This document shows, piece after piece, positions 16,701 through 25,014 of a stretch of 26,178 bases of DNA. The stretch spans positions 1 through 26,178 of the forward strand of contig CAZEPW010000051.1 in NCBI GenBank assembly GCA_964514215.1. Direction: 5' to 3'. A program made the position numbers and the translations under genes. Numbering within the stretch: position 1 is the stretch's first letter; each line of letters begins with the position of its first letter. Under the pieces are notes generated by a model, which was not told where the DNA came from, made no database searches, and worked only from the letters and a program-made list of their open reading frames with translations. The DNA comes from CAYQUC01 sp964514215. Its GTDB lineage: Bacteria; Pseudomonadota; Gammaproteobacteria; UBA6429; Thiohalophilaceae.

Positions 16701-19700
16701 AATAGTACTATTGTTCCACGTTGTGCTAGTACGTCGATCAAAGCCGTTACTAGCCCCAAGCCCAAAACTTTGTTTACCAACACTGAATATTTTCGCTATA
16801 TTTTTTGGCCCACCTTTTACACCGTTAGTACCAAAGCTCATCGATGCATTAAATGCATTGCGTTTTGTCGTTGAATTGTTTTCATTTAAAGCAGCTTCAA
16901 TTAATACAGTGTTACCCGAATTGATACTGATATTATTTTGAGCCCGTATATTAGAGCCACGGATGGTAATATCATCTGTTGCAGTTAAACTCATGTTATT
17001 TTCTGCAATTAAATTCGATGCTATGCTTTGGGTTCTGTCGGTAATTTTTTTAGTTTTACTACCATTGACTTCAAATTTAACATCAACATAAAAACCCGTA
17101 CCGACACTGGTTGATGCACCAATACCTGTCGCCGATCCAGCTGCGGTAACTTGCACGGCTGAATTCACTAAATTAGCGGCAGCCAGTGCCACATTGGCAA
17201 TATAATATTTCTTATCACGTTTCCTTAAACGAATGTCATCGTTAGTGACTAAGCCTTTTTTCAGATCGGCTTGCATTTGAGCTATTTCTTTATTAAACGC
17301 CGCCAAATCACGCTTTGCTTGCCGTACTTTCTTTTTGGCGGCATTGAGGCGTGCTAGTGATTGCGCAAAATCTAAATACACATTACCCACCCCAACGGAT
17401 GCGCGAGCTTGTGCCTTTGTGAGACTATCAGCACGCTTTAAAATATCATCGGCACTCATTACCGATAATGCTTTTTTAGCGGCAACGGTTAATGAACCCG
17501 ATGTTTTAAGTGTTGATGCCGATAGCAAAATATTTTTTTCTGATAATAACGATAAATCACCGTCAAAATTTAACACGCTGGATTTATTCGTATATTTTTC
17601 TTGGTTGATTACACTTTTCTTATAATCCGCATTGATACCAACCGAGACACGGCTACCATCCCAGTCAAACGAAATACCGTTGGCTGTGGCAAGCACGTTA
17701 ACTTTATCTTCTGTGCTACGATTTATTGCTGAGATGACTTCAATATCGTCTAGCGCATCAAATTTCCCAAAACCTTTGGCTTCTAATGTCGCACCACGTA
17801 ATTGAATTTTTCCTGTGGTTTTAACCAGTAAACTACCACCGGCTTTAGCATCACTACCACGTTGCTCTAATTGTTGTTTTGTTAATGCATCAACGCGTAA
17901 CAACTCGCCACCGGTAAATAATTTTCCAACAACTCCAAGCCCTCGTGCATTTTTTTGGCTAAAATTCCAGGTTTTATTTTTAACTGCAACAGTATCAAAT
18001 AATAAATTATTAATTCGATAACTAGTATCGGCTGTTAACGTTTGACGAGCATTAGTAGTTTTTTCTAAAATAGTATTCCCAAATGTCATATTACCAACAC
18101 TGCTCAGTACTGAGCCCGAGACAATAATATTACCGAATTGCTTATCCTTATCGCCACCTTGGTTTTTGGTTCCAGTGGTTAAGCTCAAATCACCACCACT
18201 ATTGACTACAGAGCTATTTAGTGATTGTTTTACTATACCGTTATCCGTTTTTTTCTGATATGAGAATCCTTTTTTATTAAATTGCTGTTGTTCAAAGTCC
18301 GTATCAACTGCTGCAATTAGATTTATATTGCCAGAATTAGAATGTAAATTAATATCTACATCGGATTTAATACTACTGCCAAACACCGTTGTACCAGTTT
18401 CACTCGTAATATTGATATTACCATTTGCGGTTAAGTTAGCTTGTAGAAAATATTTTGTTGTTTTTTGTGAACGATTTGTCGTCGTCGACCACATTTTTTT
18501 GGTTTTCTTTATACCGCTAGTGCTATCAATAGTTTGCAGCGCGACCATATTAAAACTACCCGCCACATCAATCGTAGCATTCGCTTCGGTTTCGATGTCA
18601 CTTGACTGCAGTAACATATTACCCAATGATGATAAAACTAAATTGCCTTTACTCTTTAATTTTGTTGTCGCTAATTCTAATTTGTTGTTGGTGTAATTCC
18701 AGTTACCGTTACTATCGCGCCAGTTTCTTTTACTAGCAAGTTGCAGTGCCACTAAATCTAGATCTTCAGCACTGCTTATATTAGTATCGCCATTACTATC
18801 AATCACACCGGAAATTAATTGAATATCACCTTGCGCGTCTAAACTCATATTCGTACCTGATTTAATCAGGGCAGATTGAGTGATAGTCTCACGAACGTCA
18901 GCACCTAATAAAGTTTGCCACCAGCGTGATTCACTAATTAAATCACCGCCGCTTTTAATTGTTAACGTTGTGCCTGCGATTAACGAACCGCCACGATTAT
19001 TCACTTGATCATCGGTCTTAATATCAAGTGCTGTTTTAGAAATAATGGCGCCTTCGTTCATTAAATTACCGGTATCAAGTGCAACTTTCTGTCCTTGAAT
19101 GAATGCAGCTTTATTTTTGGCAACTTGGGTTCGAGTTGCTTTGCTTAAATACAGGCGAGGCACTAATACCGTTTTATCGCCAACCATTGTTTCAACATAC
19201 CATAAGATATTGTTTTGTAATTGCTGTTGTTGTTCTAAACTTAACGCAACGCCTATTTCCAATCCTAAGCGCTCTCGTTCAGTGGCAGCAGCATCGGCGA
19301 GTTGTTGGTATTGTTGGTTATCATCAGTTGCGTTTAACAAATAACGCTGCCCAGTTAATAATCGGATTTGTTTTGCGACTAAACGTTGATCGTAATAAGC
19401 ATCACCTAAAAATAAAACGCCATCACCGGTTGAACCAATGCCAGTTTGTTTTAAAAAATAGTCGCTGCCATAATATTTACTAAGATCAATTAATGCAGGA
19501 TCAGTTTCGATTAAATACGGTTGCTCTTTTGTTGATACCGGGTTCGGTTTAAAAAAACCACCCTCACCGGGTAATGTTAGATTCGCTAATGGATCAGCAA
19601 TGCTACCAGTAATACTGGCATCACGGATATTACCTTGGATAGCAACACTATTATTAATCACACCGGCTGCAGGTGTTTTTAATGTTAGTGTTCCAGCAGA

Positions 19701-21572
19701 TTGAATACTTGCCGGAATGCTATTACTGGTATTTTGAATAACTTGTGCAGGGCGATCAGCCCAACCATAAACATCATAGCACCCCGTTCCGGCAAACCGG
19801 CATTTTTTATCAACCACAACCCACTGTGACGTTATTTTCATCACTGCTTCACGCAGCAATATCGCATTATTATTAATAGTAGCGGCGTTAATGCTAAGAT
19901 TTCCCGAGGCATAAATATCCGACAAGGTATTATCAACACTACCCGTCACACCAGTATCCAGTAACATGTTTGCACCAGATTGGATTAAACCGCGTTTGAG
20001 ATTCGGGTTTATTTGTTCTGTCCACGTTGCAATACCTTGTACCGCAGGCGTATCCATTAACACGGTGATTTTACCTGTGTCGGCTGAGCTGGTTGCACCG
20101 CTATTGTCGGCAAAATTATGGCTATTGATAATTTTAGTGGCTTTGATCGTTAAATCAGAACCTGACTCCACTCGCCCACCTTTATTAATAAACGCGAGCA
20201 TCTGTGTGCCATTTTGATTTTGTGCAATTAACTTAGCACCGGCATACAAATCGCCATTGTTATTAAACGTGCCATCGATATTCAATAGTAAATCACGCGC
20301 AGAATAAATTAAGTTAGCCGCTTCATTGTTTACATTACCGCTACTATTAATCGTTAATGAACCACGTGCGGCTAGTTGATTTTGGTTTACTATATTAACT
20401 GCAGTTAAGCTAATCGTGCCCGCTGAATAAAATGCACCCGCTAGTGTCATGTCGCCATTGGCTGCTGATAATAGGCTATTGCCAGTGCCCGCTTTAAGAT
20501 TACCATTGCTGATTAAGTTACCATCGCGCGCTATTATTTTTAAGGCTTGATCGGATTCCACATTGGCATTTAATGTTAACGTCGCGGCATTAAGGTTTAT
20601 TAAATTTTTGGCGAGATAATCGCCGGTTTGGGTTATATCCGTTGCTGCATTGAGTGTGATTGTAGAACCCGCACTTAACGCCGCAGTTGCAATATTGCCA
20701 GCCGAGTCAATCAACAAAGCTTGTTGCGCCTCCAGTATGCCAAGACTACGCACGCCCACACCAGCCTGCGTTGTTATTAATTCAATTTGGCCCGCATACA
20801 TTGAGCCAAGCAAACTGGCATCAATGGCAAAACCATTACCTGTTGTTGTATCCGAACTAGCCGTTTTTGTAGCAAAATTATAATTCTTATTCGCGGTTTT
20901 TATCGCAATGCCATTTTTAGTGCTAAGTTCAGCTTGGATACTGGCTGCGCGGGTGATGATATCGAGAAAACCAAGGTTGCTGCCATTAAGCCCGGCACCG
21001 CTAACATCAATGGTGCCACTGCCCAAGCCAAATATACCAACCGCACCAGTAGGATTTTGTTCACTACCACTAATGAGTGTTGCCCGCGAAGTATTGATGA
21101 AACCACAACCATCACAAGTGATGCCGTTGGGATTGGCTAAAATAAATTCGGCTTTTTTACCAAAAGTTTCAACATAGCCATTAAGGTTTGATATTTGATT
21201 ACTGGTCACTTCATTTAAAATAATACTCGCACCATCACCAGCTGCAAAATTACGATTACCTTTAATCGCTCCACCAAGTTGTGATACACCAATATTGTCG
21301 GCATTATTTAAAATCACACCTTGGGCATCAACACTAAAATCACTAAAACTATTTCGAGACACACCATCAGCATTTTGCGGTGCAATATTCACTATTGGGA
21401 CACCGTTATCAGCAGCGCTAACCGATGTATTAGTTGCGCCATCGGGCGTTGGTGGTGCAGCTGATACTGGTGAAAATAATATCAATAATAACAGCATAAA
21501 CATGAACAACACTTTGCTGTCATGCAATGAACCATTGGCGGTGAAGACTAGACGTTTTAGTTTAAGCAACAT
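13749..21572 (-). CDS. Filamentous-haemagglutinin-like TpsA exoprotein
   Basis: This 2607-residue protein has a long signal peptide (about residues 1-38, ending SPVSA) and a TPS secretion domain typical of two-partner-secretion adhesins. VSRNSFSDFSVDAQGVILNN (71-90) and NPNGITCDGCGFIN (147-160, with C153 and C156) are its hallmarks. A long array of short beta-strand repeats follows. FHA-family landmarks are YLIETDP near 685, LGDAYYDQRL near 725 and LTGQRYL near 740. A Lys/Ala-rich coiled coil lies near 1404-1438. From about 1870 (SIDHRMLSKKGWKDI) the sequence resembles the pre-C-terminal part of CdiA/FHA proteins. HEIYE at 2024-2028 looks like a metallopeptidase motif lacking its second His. 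A hydrophobic stretch lies near 2335-2352, and the tail after about 2410 is Lys/Asn-rich. It is exported through a TpsB barrel, whose gene is not in the window. AAAGGT at 21579-21584 serves the ATG. Confidence 0.93.
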   Translation of the reverse strand: MLLKLKRLVFTANGSLHDSKVLFMFMLLLLILFSPVSAAPPTPDGATNTSVSAADNGVPIVNIAPQNADGVSRNSFSDFSVDAQGVILNNADNIGVSQLGGAIKGNRNFAAGDGASIILNEVTSNQISNLNGYVETFGKKAEFILANPNGITCDGCGFINTSRATLISGSEQNPTGAVGIFGLGSGTIDVSGAGLNGSNLGFLDIITRAASIQAELSTKNGIAIKTANKNYNFATKTASSDTTTGNGFAIDASLLGSMYAGQIELITTQAGVGVRSLGILEAQQALLIDSAGNIATAALSAGSTITLNAATDITQTGDYLAKNLINLNAATLTLNANVESDQALKIIARDGNLISNGNLKAGTGNSLLSAANGDMTLAGAFYSAGTISLTAVNIVNQNQLAARGSLTINSSGNVNNEAANLIYSARDLLLNIDGTFNNNGDLYAGAKLIAQNQNGTQMLAFINKGGRVESGSDLTIKATKIINSHNFADNSGATSSADTGKITVLMDTPAVQGIATWTEQINPNLKRGLIQSGANMLLDTGVTGSVDNTLSDIYASGNLSINAATINNNAILLREAVMKITSQWVVVDKKCRFAGTGCYDVYGWADRPAQVIQNTSNSIPASIQSAGTLTLKTPAAGVINNSVAIQGNIRDASITGSIADPLANLTLPGEGGFFKPNPVSTKEQPYLIETDPALIDLSKYYGSDYFLKQTGIGSTGDGVLFLGDAYYDQRLVAKQIRLLTGQRYLLNATDDNQQYQQLADAAATERERLGLEIGVALSLEQQQQLQNNILWYVETMVGDKTVLVPRLYLSKATRTQVAKNKAAFIQGQKVALDTGNLMNEGAIISKTALDIKTDDQVNNRGGSLIAGTTLTIKSGGDLISESRWWQTLLGADVRETITQSALIKSGTNMSLDAQGDIQLISGVIDSNGDTNISSAEDLDLVALQLASKRNWRDSNGNWNYTNNKLELATTKLKSKGNLVLSSLGNMLLQSSDIETEANATIDVAGSFNMVALQTIDSTSGIKKTKKMWSTTTNRSQKTTKYFLQANLTANGNINITSETGTTVFGSSIKSDVDINLHSNSGNINLIAAVDTDFEQQQFNKKGFSYQKKTDNGIVKQSLNSSVVNSGGDLSLTTGTKNQGGDKDKQFGNIIVSGSVLSSVGNMTFGNTILEKTTNARQTLTADTSYRINNLLFDTVAVKNKTWNFSQKNARGLGVVGKLFTGGELLRVDALTKQQLEQRGSDAKAGGSLLVKTTGKIQLRGATLEAKGFGKFDALDDIEVISAINRSTEDKVNVLATANGISFDWDGSRVSVGINADYKKSVINQEKYTNKSSVLNFDGDLSLLSEKNILLSASTLKTSGSLTVAAKKALSVMSADDILKRADSLTKAQARASVGVGNVYLDFAQSLARLNAAKKKVRQAKRDLAAFNKEIAQMQADLKKGLVTNDDIRLRKRDKKYYIANVALAAANLVNSAVQVTAAGSATGIGASTSVGTGFYVDVKFEVNGSKTKKITDRTQSIASNLIAENNMSLTATDDITIRGSNIRAQNNISINSGNTVLIEAALNENNSTTKRNAFNASMSFGTNGVKGGPKNIAKIFSVGKQSFGLGASNGFDRRTSTTWNNSTIVAGKKFKINSNQDTDIVGATVQAEDIALSIGGNFVVQSRQSKINSRGNDFGIKVGSTSSGLNIARRNQDKRWVDNITRLIGSKLISIETKGKTSLVGAVIAQIDKNGVDGGNLTLKTTSFESKDLIDFDRSSNFKLNISSSLFGVNKLFPKNKNKTESAKISKEVSTKSQSKPKISKFYKDKSSLKLSNSGYVRGQNILATLGKGKLSSWDNKPILLASLNRDINSLQIVTANRKTGGLNVDVSIDHRMLSKKGWKDIAKDTKATIKNIRDISKSISTVSKDKRYGIQNLGQVIKTNIINTKLDDILSRKNNKLLKAIKSKNPEQSLKSLRQFARIVQNELGISLNKILFYDSNKTSSSSLKKLTILGAYITGKSKQKGNIFINTGGILSKKIMIKTLLHEIYEQEYAAGRSYLLFKTKYKKKEDLADFSGDNFISRLNKKTVMALENTSQQERSDIRNSKEVSYGTLMANQVGDAEIEYRRLHIKEIKLIDKRAVDFAKILNRLPRYRLSTGRHDGRPRLRPTKNHPVLPPTKVEIIEAKRRLYKAALRAVSGDYQYQYKQFYIDLQANKFLNALSREKIRSGRPTVNGKLYPLYARSGQITLAEQINQKATEGVVWFQSTPWQRFNSSYKNTFGDDYFSVVKGLGLNIENLLTGKGFEFEFPEYQLKPVVKQAYDLINSGKNYGVYQLDLTQENRAGKKRVMQSNAAKDSIILAATAYFAGPFIAAVIRSSFGASVRYAARYPITACRVNTAGCRELFEFGIGFIPDVVYFGLPSSGLNIKASKNKIPKSEVSTGKARNYTSEQSVLRGTGALSQLFKVFNNKILTAKIIKVSDKIFNELNNSNDEKKYNELDINNKRLDFSFKNTIPKKTNRFKIDTDFKIKKLLLTPKLNKKKNTTLNTRLNNNSFGSINKKNIFNLNDESQGIDSIMPAISIHVSDSSKKFSFTTKPKLLNRFIYSDDYGNRIIQVDKAVKLMMNQLK

Positions 21573-21724
21573 TTCAATACCTTTATCCCATCAGTTTGAA
21601 ATTGATTTATTAATGATTATCAAATCCATATCAGTAATCGTTATGCGCTTTAAGTTCATGGCGCGCGAAACAATAATTTATGAATTAAAGTTATGATGTA
21701 ATCTCTTGGAACACAATTTTTTTG

Positions 21725-21933
21725 TTGTAAGATTTGTAAGATTTGTAAGATTTGTAAGATTTGTAAGATTTGTAAGATTNNNNNNNNNNNNNNNNNNNNN
21801 NNNNNNNNNNNNNNNNNNNNNNNNNNNNNNNNNNNNNNNNNNNNNNNNNNNNNNNNNNNNNNNNNNNNNNNNNNNNNNNTTGTAAGATTTGTAAGATTTG
21901 TAAGATTTGTAAGATTTGTAAGATTTGTAAGAT
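21725..21933. repeat. Tandem array of the 9-mer TTGTAAGAT, interrupted by a gap
   Basis: Six perfect copies run from 21725 to 21778 and six more from 21880 to 21933, all head to tail with no variation. The gap of exactly 100 N between them is most simply an assembly break inside the same array, so the true copy number is unknown and at least 12. The 9-bp unit is neither a helical repeat nor CRISPR-like. It starts 152 bases upstream of the adhesin start and ends about 300 bases upstream of the caspase start. Single units occur upstream of neighbouring genes, so each unit may be a half-site for a shared regulator. Confidence 0.95.
21780..21879. other. Assembly gap (100 N)
   Basis: Exactly 100 unspecified bases, a conventional filler for a gap of unknown length. 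Both edges are in the same 9-mer array, so the gap probably marks collapsed or unresolved repeat copies rather than a missing gene, though an inserted sequence cannot be excluded. Confidence 0.97.
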
Positions 21934-21983
21934 TATTATCTTTAAACGTTAACATCATTAGGCTTTACATAAGGATAATATTT

Positions 21984-22109
21984 ATGATGGATACGATTAC
22001 TTTCTTACACCAATCGAACTTAACGGCTATAATTAATAAAAACTATTTTACTTGTTACCGTTCTATATTTATATCACTAAACAAAACCAGTAACATGCTC
22101 CCTAATTAA
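21984..22109 (+). CDS. Possible 41-residue ORF
   Basis: ATG 21984-21986 follows AAGGA (21971-21975) by eight bases and reads 41 codons to TAA 22107-22109 (MMDTITFLHQ...). The product has no signal peptide or recognisable motif. It lies between the 9-mer array and the caspase gene on the same strand as the latter. It may be a leader peptide or a chance ORF; only the ribosome site supports it. Confidence 0.25.
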   Translation: MMDTITFLHQSNLTAIINKNYFTCYRSIFISLNKTSNMLPN

Positions 22110-22137
22110 GAATAAAGTAATAAACCTAAAAATAAAT

Positions 22138-22151
22138 ACGTAAGAATTGTA
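22138..22151. promoter_or_regulatory. Degenerate TTGTAAGA box upstream of the caspase gene
   Basis: ACGTAAGAATTGTA matches the box at 11236-11249 at 12 of 14 positions, with the first two bases differing. It is 79 bases upstream of the caspase ATG and may place that operon in the same regulon. Confidence 0.4.
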
Positions 22152-22229
22152 CTAATTACAGGCATTTAATTTTTCATGGCGTTAAGATAAGCCTTTCTAA
22201 ATATGACGTTAATAAACATTTAAACTAAA

Positions 22230-23990
22230 ATGAAATTTTTAACTTTAATTTCTCATGCCGTTGTTCTTTTTATATCATTTTTTGCTAATACTGTATTAGC
22301 AGAGAATCATGCATTGCTAGTTGGCATTGCCAACTACCACATCAAGCCATTGGCAGGGCCAAAAAATGATGCTGTTTTGTTACAAAAAATTTTACACAAC
22401 AAATGGTCTTTTAAAAAACGTAATATTAAATTAATCTTAAATCAAGCCGGCACCAAAAAAAATATATTAGATAATATTAAAGCCTTATACCAACGCTCAA
22501 AATCAGGTGATAATATTTTCATTTACCTTAGTGGCCATGGTACCAGCGCTCAAGACAAAGCATTTAAATTTCCTCTACCCACATCATCGGGAGCATTTAT
22601 TCCGATTGATATTGAAAATGCCAACAACAAATCGGATTTAATTAACAACTTAATTATAGGCCGAAATGATTTAAAACCATTGCTGCAACAGTTTGATAAT
22701 AACGGCCGTCATGTGTTTGTTGCTATTGATGCTTGTTTTTCAGGTAATACTGTGCGCGGGCTTTATAGCAAACATAAATTAGACTCGCGTTATCTCAGCA
22801 TCAATAAAATATTAGCGGCTAACCGATCATATAGCACTAAAAAAAAATCGCTTTACTCTAAAAAAGAAAATTCAACCATCAATAATTCCACAGCGGTTTA
22901 TCCCTATAAAAATATATACTACTTAGCTGCAAGCGGCGAATACGAACCAGCACAAGACATTAAACCTGAAATGTTGGAACGGTATCCAACTATCGATGGC
23001 AAACCACATGGAGCCTTTACTGACACCTTACTCAGAATATTAAACCACGACTTAGATGCCGATACTAACCACGATGGTATAATCAATTATTCAGAGTTAA
23101 AAAAATCGTTACGTTATTACATGCGAATTCGTGGTTTTGATCATACTCCACAAGGATTACCCTCCCTGACTCAAGACCGAGGTGAACTAGCAACTCATGC
23201 TATTTTTGGACAAAACCAGAAAAGGCTTTTTAAGCCTGATAAAAAATCAAATTTAAACCAAACTACAATAACTAAACTTACTACAACCTTACCTTTAAAT
23301 AGCTCACGATCGTTTTTTACTAAAGATTCAATTTTTTCAATAATGATTGATAAGACATTACCTGCTGTTTTACACGCAGTAAAAAAAATACGACTACTCA
23401 GACTGGTTAAGCATAACGCTCAACTCGAGATTCGTAAAAAATCGGATACGGTTTTATTTATTAGTCAAGCGGGTGATTTAATTTTATCATTGAAAAATCC
23501 CAATACCACAGAAATACTCAATCATATCCAGAACCAAATTTGGATTAAACAATTAGTCGATGCCCCTATCAAACAAGATTTTAATATTGATGTTGATATG
23601 TTCGCCAGTGGTCGTGGTAGCACATTAGTTACGGGCGACACACTTGGAGTTGCAATAAAAAGCAGTGAAACCGCATATATTTTAATTTTAAATATCAATG
23701 CGCAAGGTAAGGTTACTGTTTTATATCCGTATGTGGCATCTGAGTTTATTCAATTACAAGCATATCGGTTACTGGTGTTTAAAGAATTATCAAAAGTTGT
23801 GGCACCATTTGGGCGAGAGTATTTACAAGTGTATGCTTTTAAACAAGCCAGCAACGATTACCGTGAGTTAATGGCGAAAAGTTTTCAACGCGGTTCACAC
23901 GATGCACATAAACTGATGCACTTGATTAAAAATAAAGCAATATTAAAAGCACGTGGTAGTCTGGAGCTTGTGACCTCAGAGCTTAATTAG
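22230..23990 (+). CDS. Secreted caspase-family (C14) protein with EF-hand-like loop and DUF4384-like domain
   Basis: This 586-residue protein has a Sec signal peptide (about residues 1-24, ending TVLA). A caspase-like domain follows: the first strand HALLVGIANY, the catalytic His in YLSGHG (H103) and the catalytic Cys in AIDACFSG (C169). Both catalytic residues are present, so it is probably an active cysteine peptidase of the metacaspase/orthocaspase kind, which usually cut after Arg or Lys. DTNHDGIINYSE (278-289) fits a canonical EF-hand Ca-binding loop. The region around 455-550 (GRGSTLVTGDTLGVAIKS, ILNINAQGKVTVLYP) resembles DUF4384, a domain often attached to bacterial caspases. It should work in the periplasm or outside. 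It is the first gene of a unit with a sigma factor (68 bases downstream) and an anti-sigma-like protein. No strong ribosome site was seen; the signal peptide supports the start. Confidence 0.9.
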   Translation: MKFLTLISHAVVLFISFFANTVLAENHALLVGIANYHIKPLAGPKNDAVLLQKILHNKWSFKKRNIKLILNQAGTKKNILDNIKALYQRSKSGDNIFIYLSGHGTSAQDKAFKFPLPTSSGAFIPIDIENANNKSDLINNLIIGRNDLKPLLQQFDNNGRHVFVAIDACFSGNTVRGLYSKHKLDSRYLSINKILAANRSYSTKKKSLYSKKENSTINNSTAVYPYKNIYYLAASGEYEPAQDIKPEMLERYPTIDGKPHGAFTDTLLRILNHDLDADTNHDGIINYSELKKSLRYYMRIRGFDHTPQGLPSLTQDRGELATHAIFGQNQKRLFKPDKKSNLNQTTITKLTTTLPLNSSRSFFTKDSIFSIMIDKTLPAVLHAVKKIRLLRLVKHNAQLEIRKKSDTVLFISQAGDLILSLKNPNTTEILNHIQNQIWIKQLVDAPIKQDFNIDVDMFASGRGSTLVTGDTLGVAIKSSETAYILILNINAQGKVTVLYPYVASEFIQLQAYRLLVFKELSKVVAPFGREYLQVYAFKQASNDYRELMAKSFQRGSHDAHKLMHLIKNKAILKARGSLELVTSELN

Positions 23991-24011
23991 TATGATATTA
24001 AATCAATTTAG

Positions 24012-24029
24012 TAAGTAGTAAGCTACTTA
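24012..24029. promoter_or_regulatory. Small hairpin between caspase and sigma-factor genes
   Basis: TAAGTAG (24012-24018) and CTACTTA (24023-24029) form a perfect seven-base stem with a four-base loop, 22 bases after the caspase stop and 19 bases before the sigma-factor ribosome site. No T tract follows. It could stabilise or partly separate the two transcripts, or be an operator. Confidence 0.35.
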
Positions 24030-24047
24030 TTCATACAAGTTAATCTC

Positions 24048-24051
24048 GGAG
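24048..24051 (+). promoter_or_regulatory. Ribosome binding site deciding a TTG start
   Basis: GGAG followed by exactly seven bases and then TTG at 24059-24061. This is the only well-placed Shine-Dalgarno near the start of the sigma-factor gene and supports the rare TTG start, which would lower translation of the regulator. Confidence 0.65.
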
Positions 24052-24058
24052 CGATATA

Positions 24059-24955
24059 TTGACGGCTAATATAAATTGGCATTCGGTTGTTTTTGAATCC
24101 GGCTGGTTACAAAAACTCGATAAATTATCAACCCGGCGCTTTGGTGACGGTGGCTTAGCCGAGGAAGCCGGAACTTACGTGATTGATAAATTATCCACCA
24201 ATGAATGGCACTGTTTACGATCATTTAAGGGCCAGTGTAAACCCGAGTCGTATTTGCACACCTTAACCAGTAATTATTTGGAAGAATTCGCTCGAAAACG
24301 TTTTGGACGATTACGGCCACCCGAGTGGTTAAAACAACAAGGAGCATTATGGTTGCAACTGTGGAAAATGATTTGTCTTGAACGTCAATTAATACCTTCG
24401 GTTATCGAACATTTGTGCTCAAAAAACATTAGGGAAGTATCGGTGATTAAAAATGCCATTACAACGATTAAAGCCAGACTACCTTGGTGTGGCAGTGAGT
24501 CACATCGTGAAATCAGCACTAGTGCAACGGATTCACCCGAAAATTATGATCCTGCTGCGGTAATTACATCAAGTGATTCACCTGAACGTGAATTAACTGA
24601 AACAGTTTATGCCGAAACATTATTATTGATTTCAAGCTTAATGAACGACAAACCTGTGGAAGCTGTTTTTGGTGACAATGCCTCGACACTTGCTAGTAAC
24701 TATATTAAAAAGAATCGTTTAAAAATAGAAACAATTCAACAAAAATTAAAATTAAGTGATGAAGAAAAAATACTATTACGCATGTTTTTTCAAGATGGTT
24801 TAAAAAAATCGGTTATCGCTAAAGCACTTGGTATGCAGGAACATGTACCGGGTCGGTTGTTAAAAAAAATACTCGAACGAATCAGTCAAGTTTTTCACGA
24901 TCAGGATATTGATCTAAACGATATAAATGAGCTTAGTATGGAATTTACAGATTAA
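24059..24955 (+). CDS. Sigma-70-family (ECF-like) RNA polymerase sigma factor
   Basis: This 298-residue protein looks like a divergent ECF-type sigma factor. A region-2-like segment lies at about residues 35-90 (YVIDKLSTNEWHCLRSFKG, then SYLHTLTSNYLEEFARKRFG), matching the usual pattern of a Trp/Phe-containing helix followed by a tYL..l..N...dxxRk helix. A region-4 helix-turn-helix lies at about 228-280 (LSDEEKILLRMFFQDGLKKS, then IAKALGM and RLLKKILERI). The linker of over 100 residues is longer than in typical ECF factors of about 180-200 residues and contains a Ser/Asp/Glu-rich stretch. Starts at TTG 24059 with GGAG seven bases upstream. It sits between the caspase gene and a membrane anti-sigma-like gene, so it is probably held inactive at the membrane and released by a signal. 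Its target promoters are unknown; the nearby surface-protein genes are candidates. Confidence 0.8.
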   Translation: MTANINWHSVVFESGWLQKLDKLSTRRFGDGGLAEEAGTYVIDKLSTNEWHCLRSFKGQCKPESYLHTLTSNYLEEFARKRFGRLRPPEWLKQQGALWLQLWKMICLERQLIPSVIEHLCSKNIREVSVIKNAITTIKARLPWCGSESHREISTSATDSPENYDPAAVITSSDSPERELTETVYAETLLLISSLMNDKPVEAVFGDNASTLASNYIKKNRLKIETIQQKLKLSDEEKILLRMFFQDGLKKSVIAKALGMQEHVPGRLLKKILERISQVFHDQDIDLNDINELSMEFTD

Positions 24956-25014
24956 TCCGTCAGGAATTGAAATGTATCCATCTAAATATTAATAGTAATT
25001 AAATTGACAAAATC

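Larger units (their letters stand above)
21573..22229. other. Divergent control region between adhesin and caspase genes
   Basis: These 657 bases (100 of them N) hold the ribosome site of the adhesin gene, a 9-mer tandem array interrupted by the assembly gap, a possible 41-codon ORF, and a degenerate TTGTAAGA box 79 bases before the caspase start. The 152 bases between adhesin start and array show only weak sigma-70-like hexamers. No terminator or RNA gene was seen. Confidence 0.7.

Noticed and set aside
13749..21572. Classical CdiA contact-dependent inhibition toxin
   Set aside because: No VENN-type motif was seen, no small immunity ORF follows in 13417-13748, and no CdiB/TpsB gene is in the window. 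It is better called a TpsA adhesin with an unknown tail.
21725..21933. CRISPR array
   Set aside because: The units are 9 bases, directly adjacent, with no spacers and no cas genes nearby.
21656..21958. Open frame through the 9-mer array on the minus strand giving NLT and ILQ repeats
   Set aside because: The frame passes through 100 filler N of unknown true length, has no ribosome site or other protein-like content, and only reflects a 9-bp unit lacking stops in that frame.
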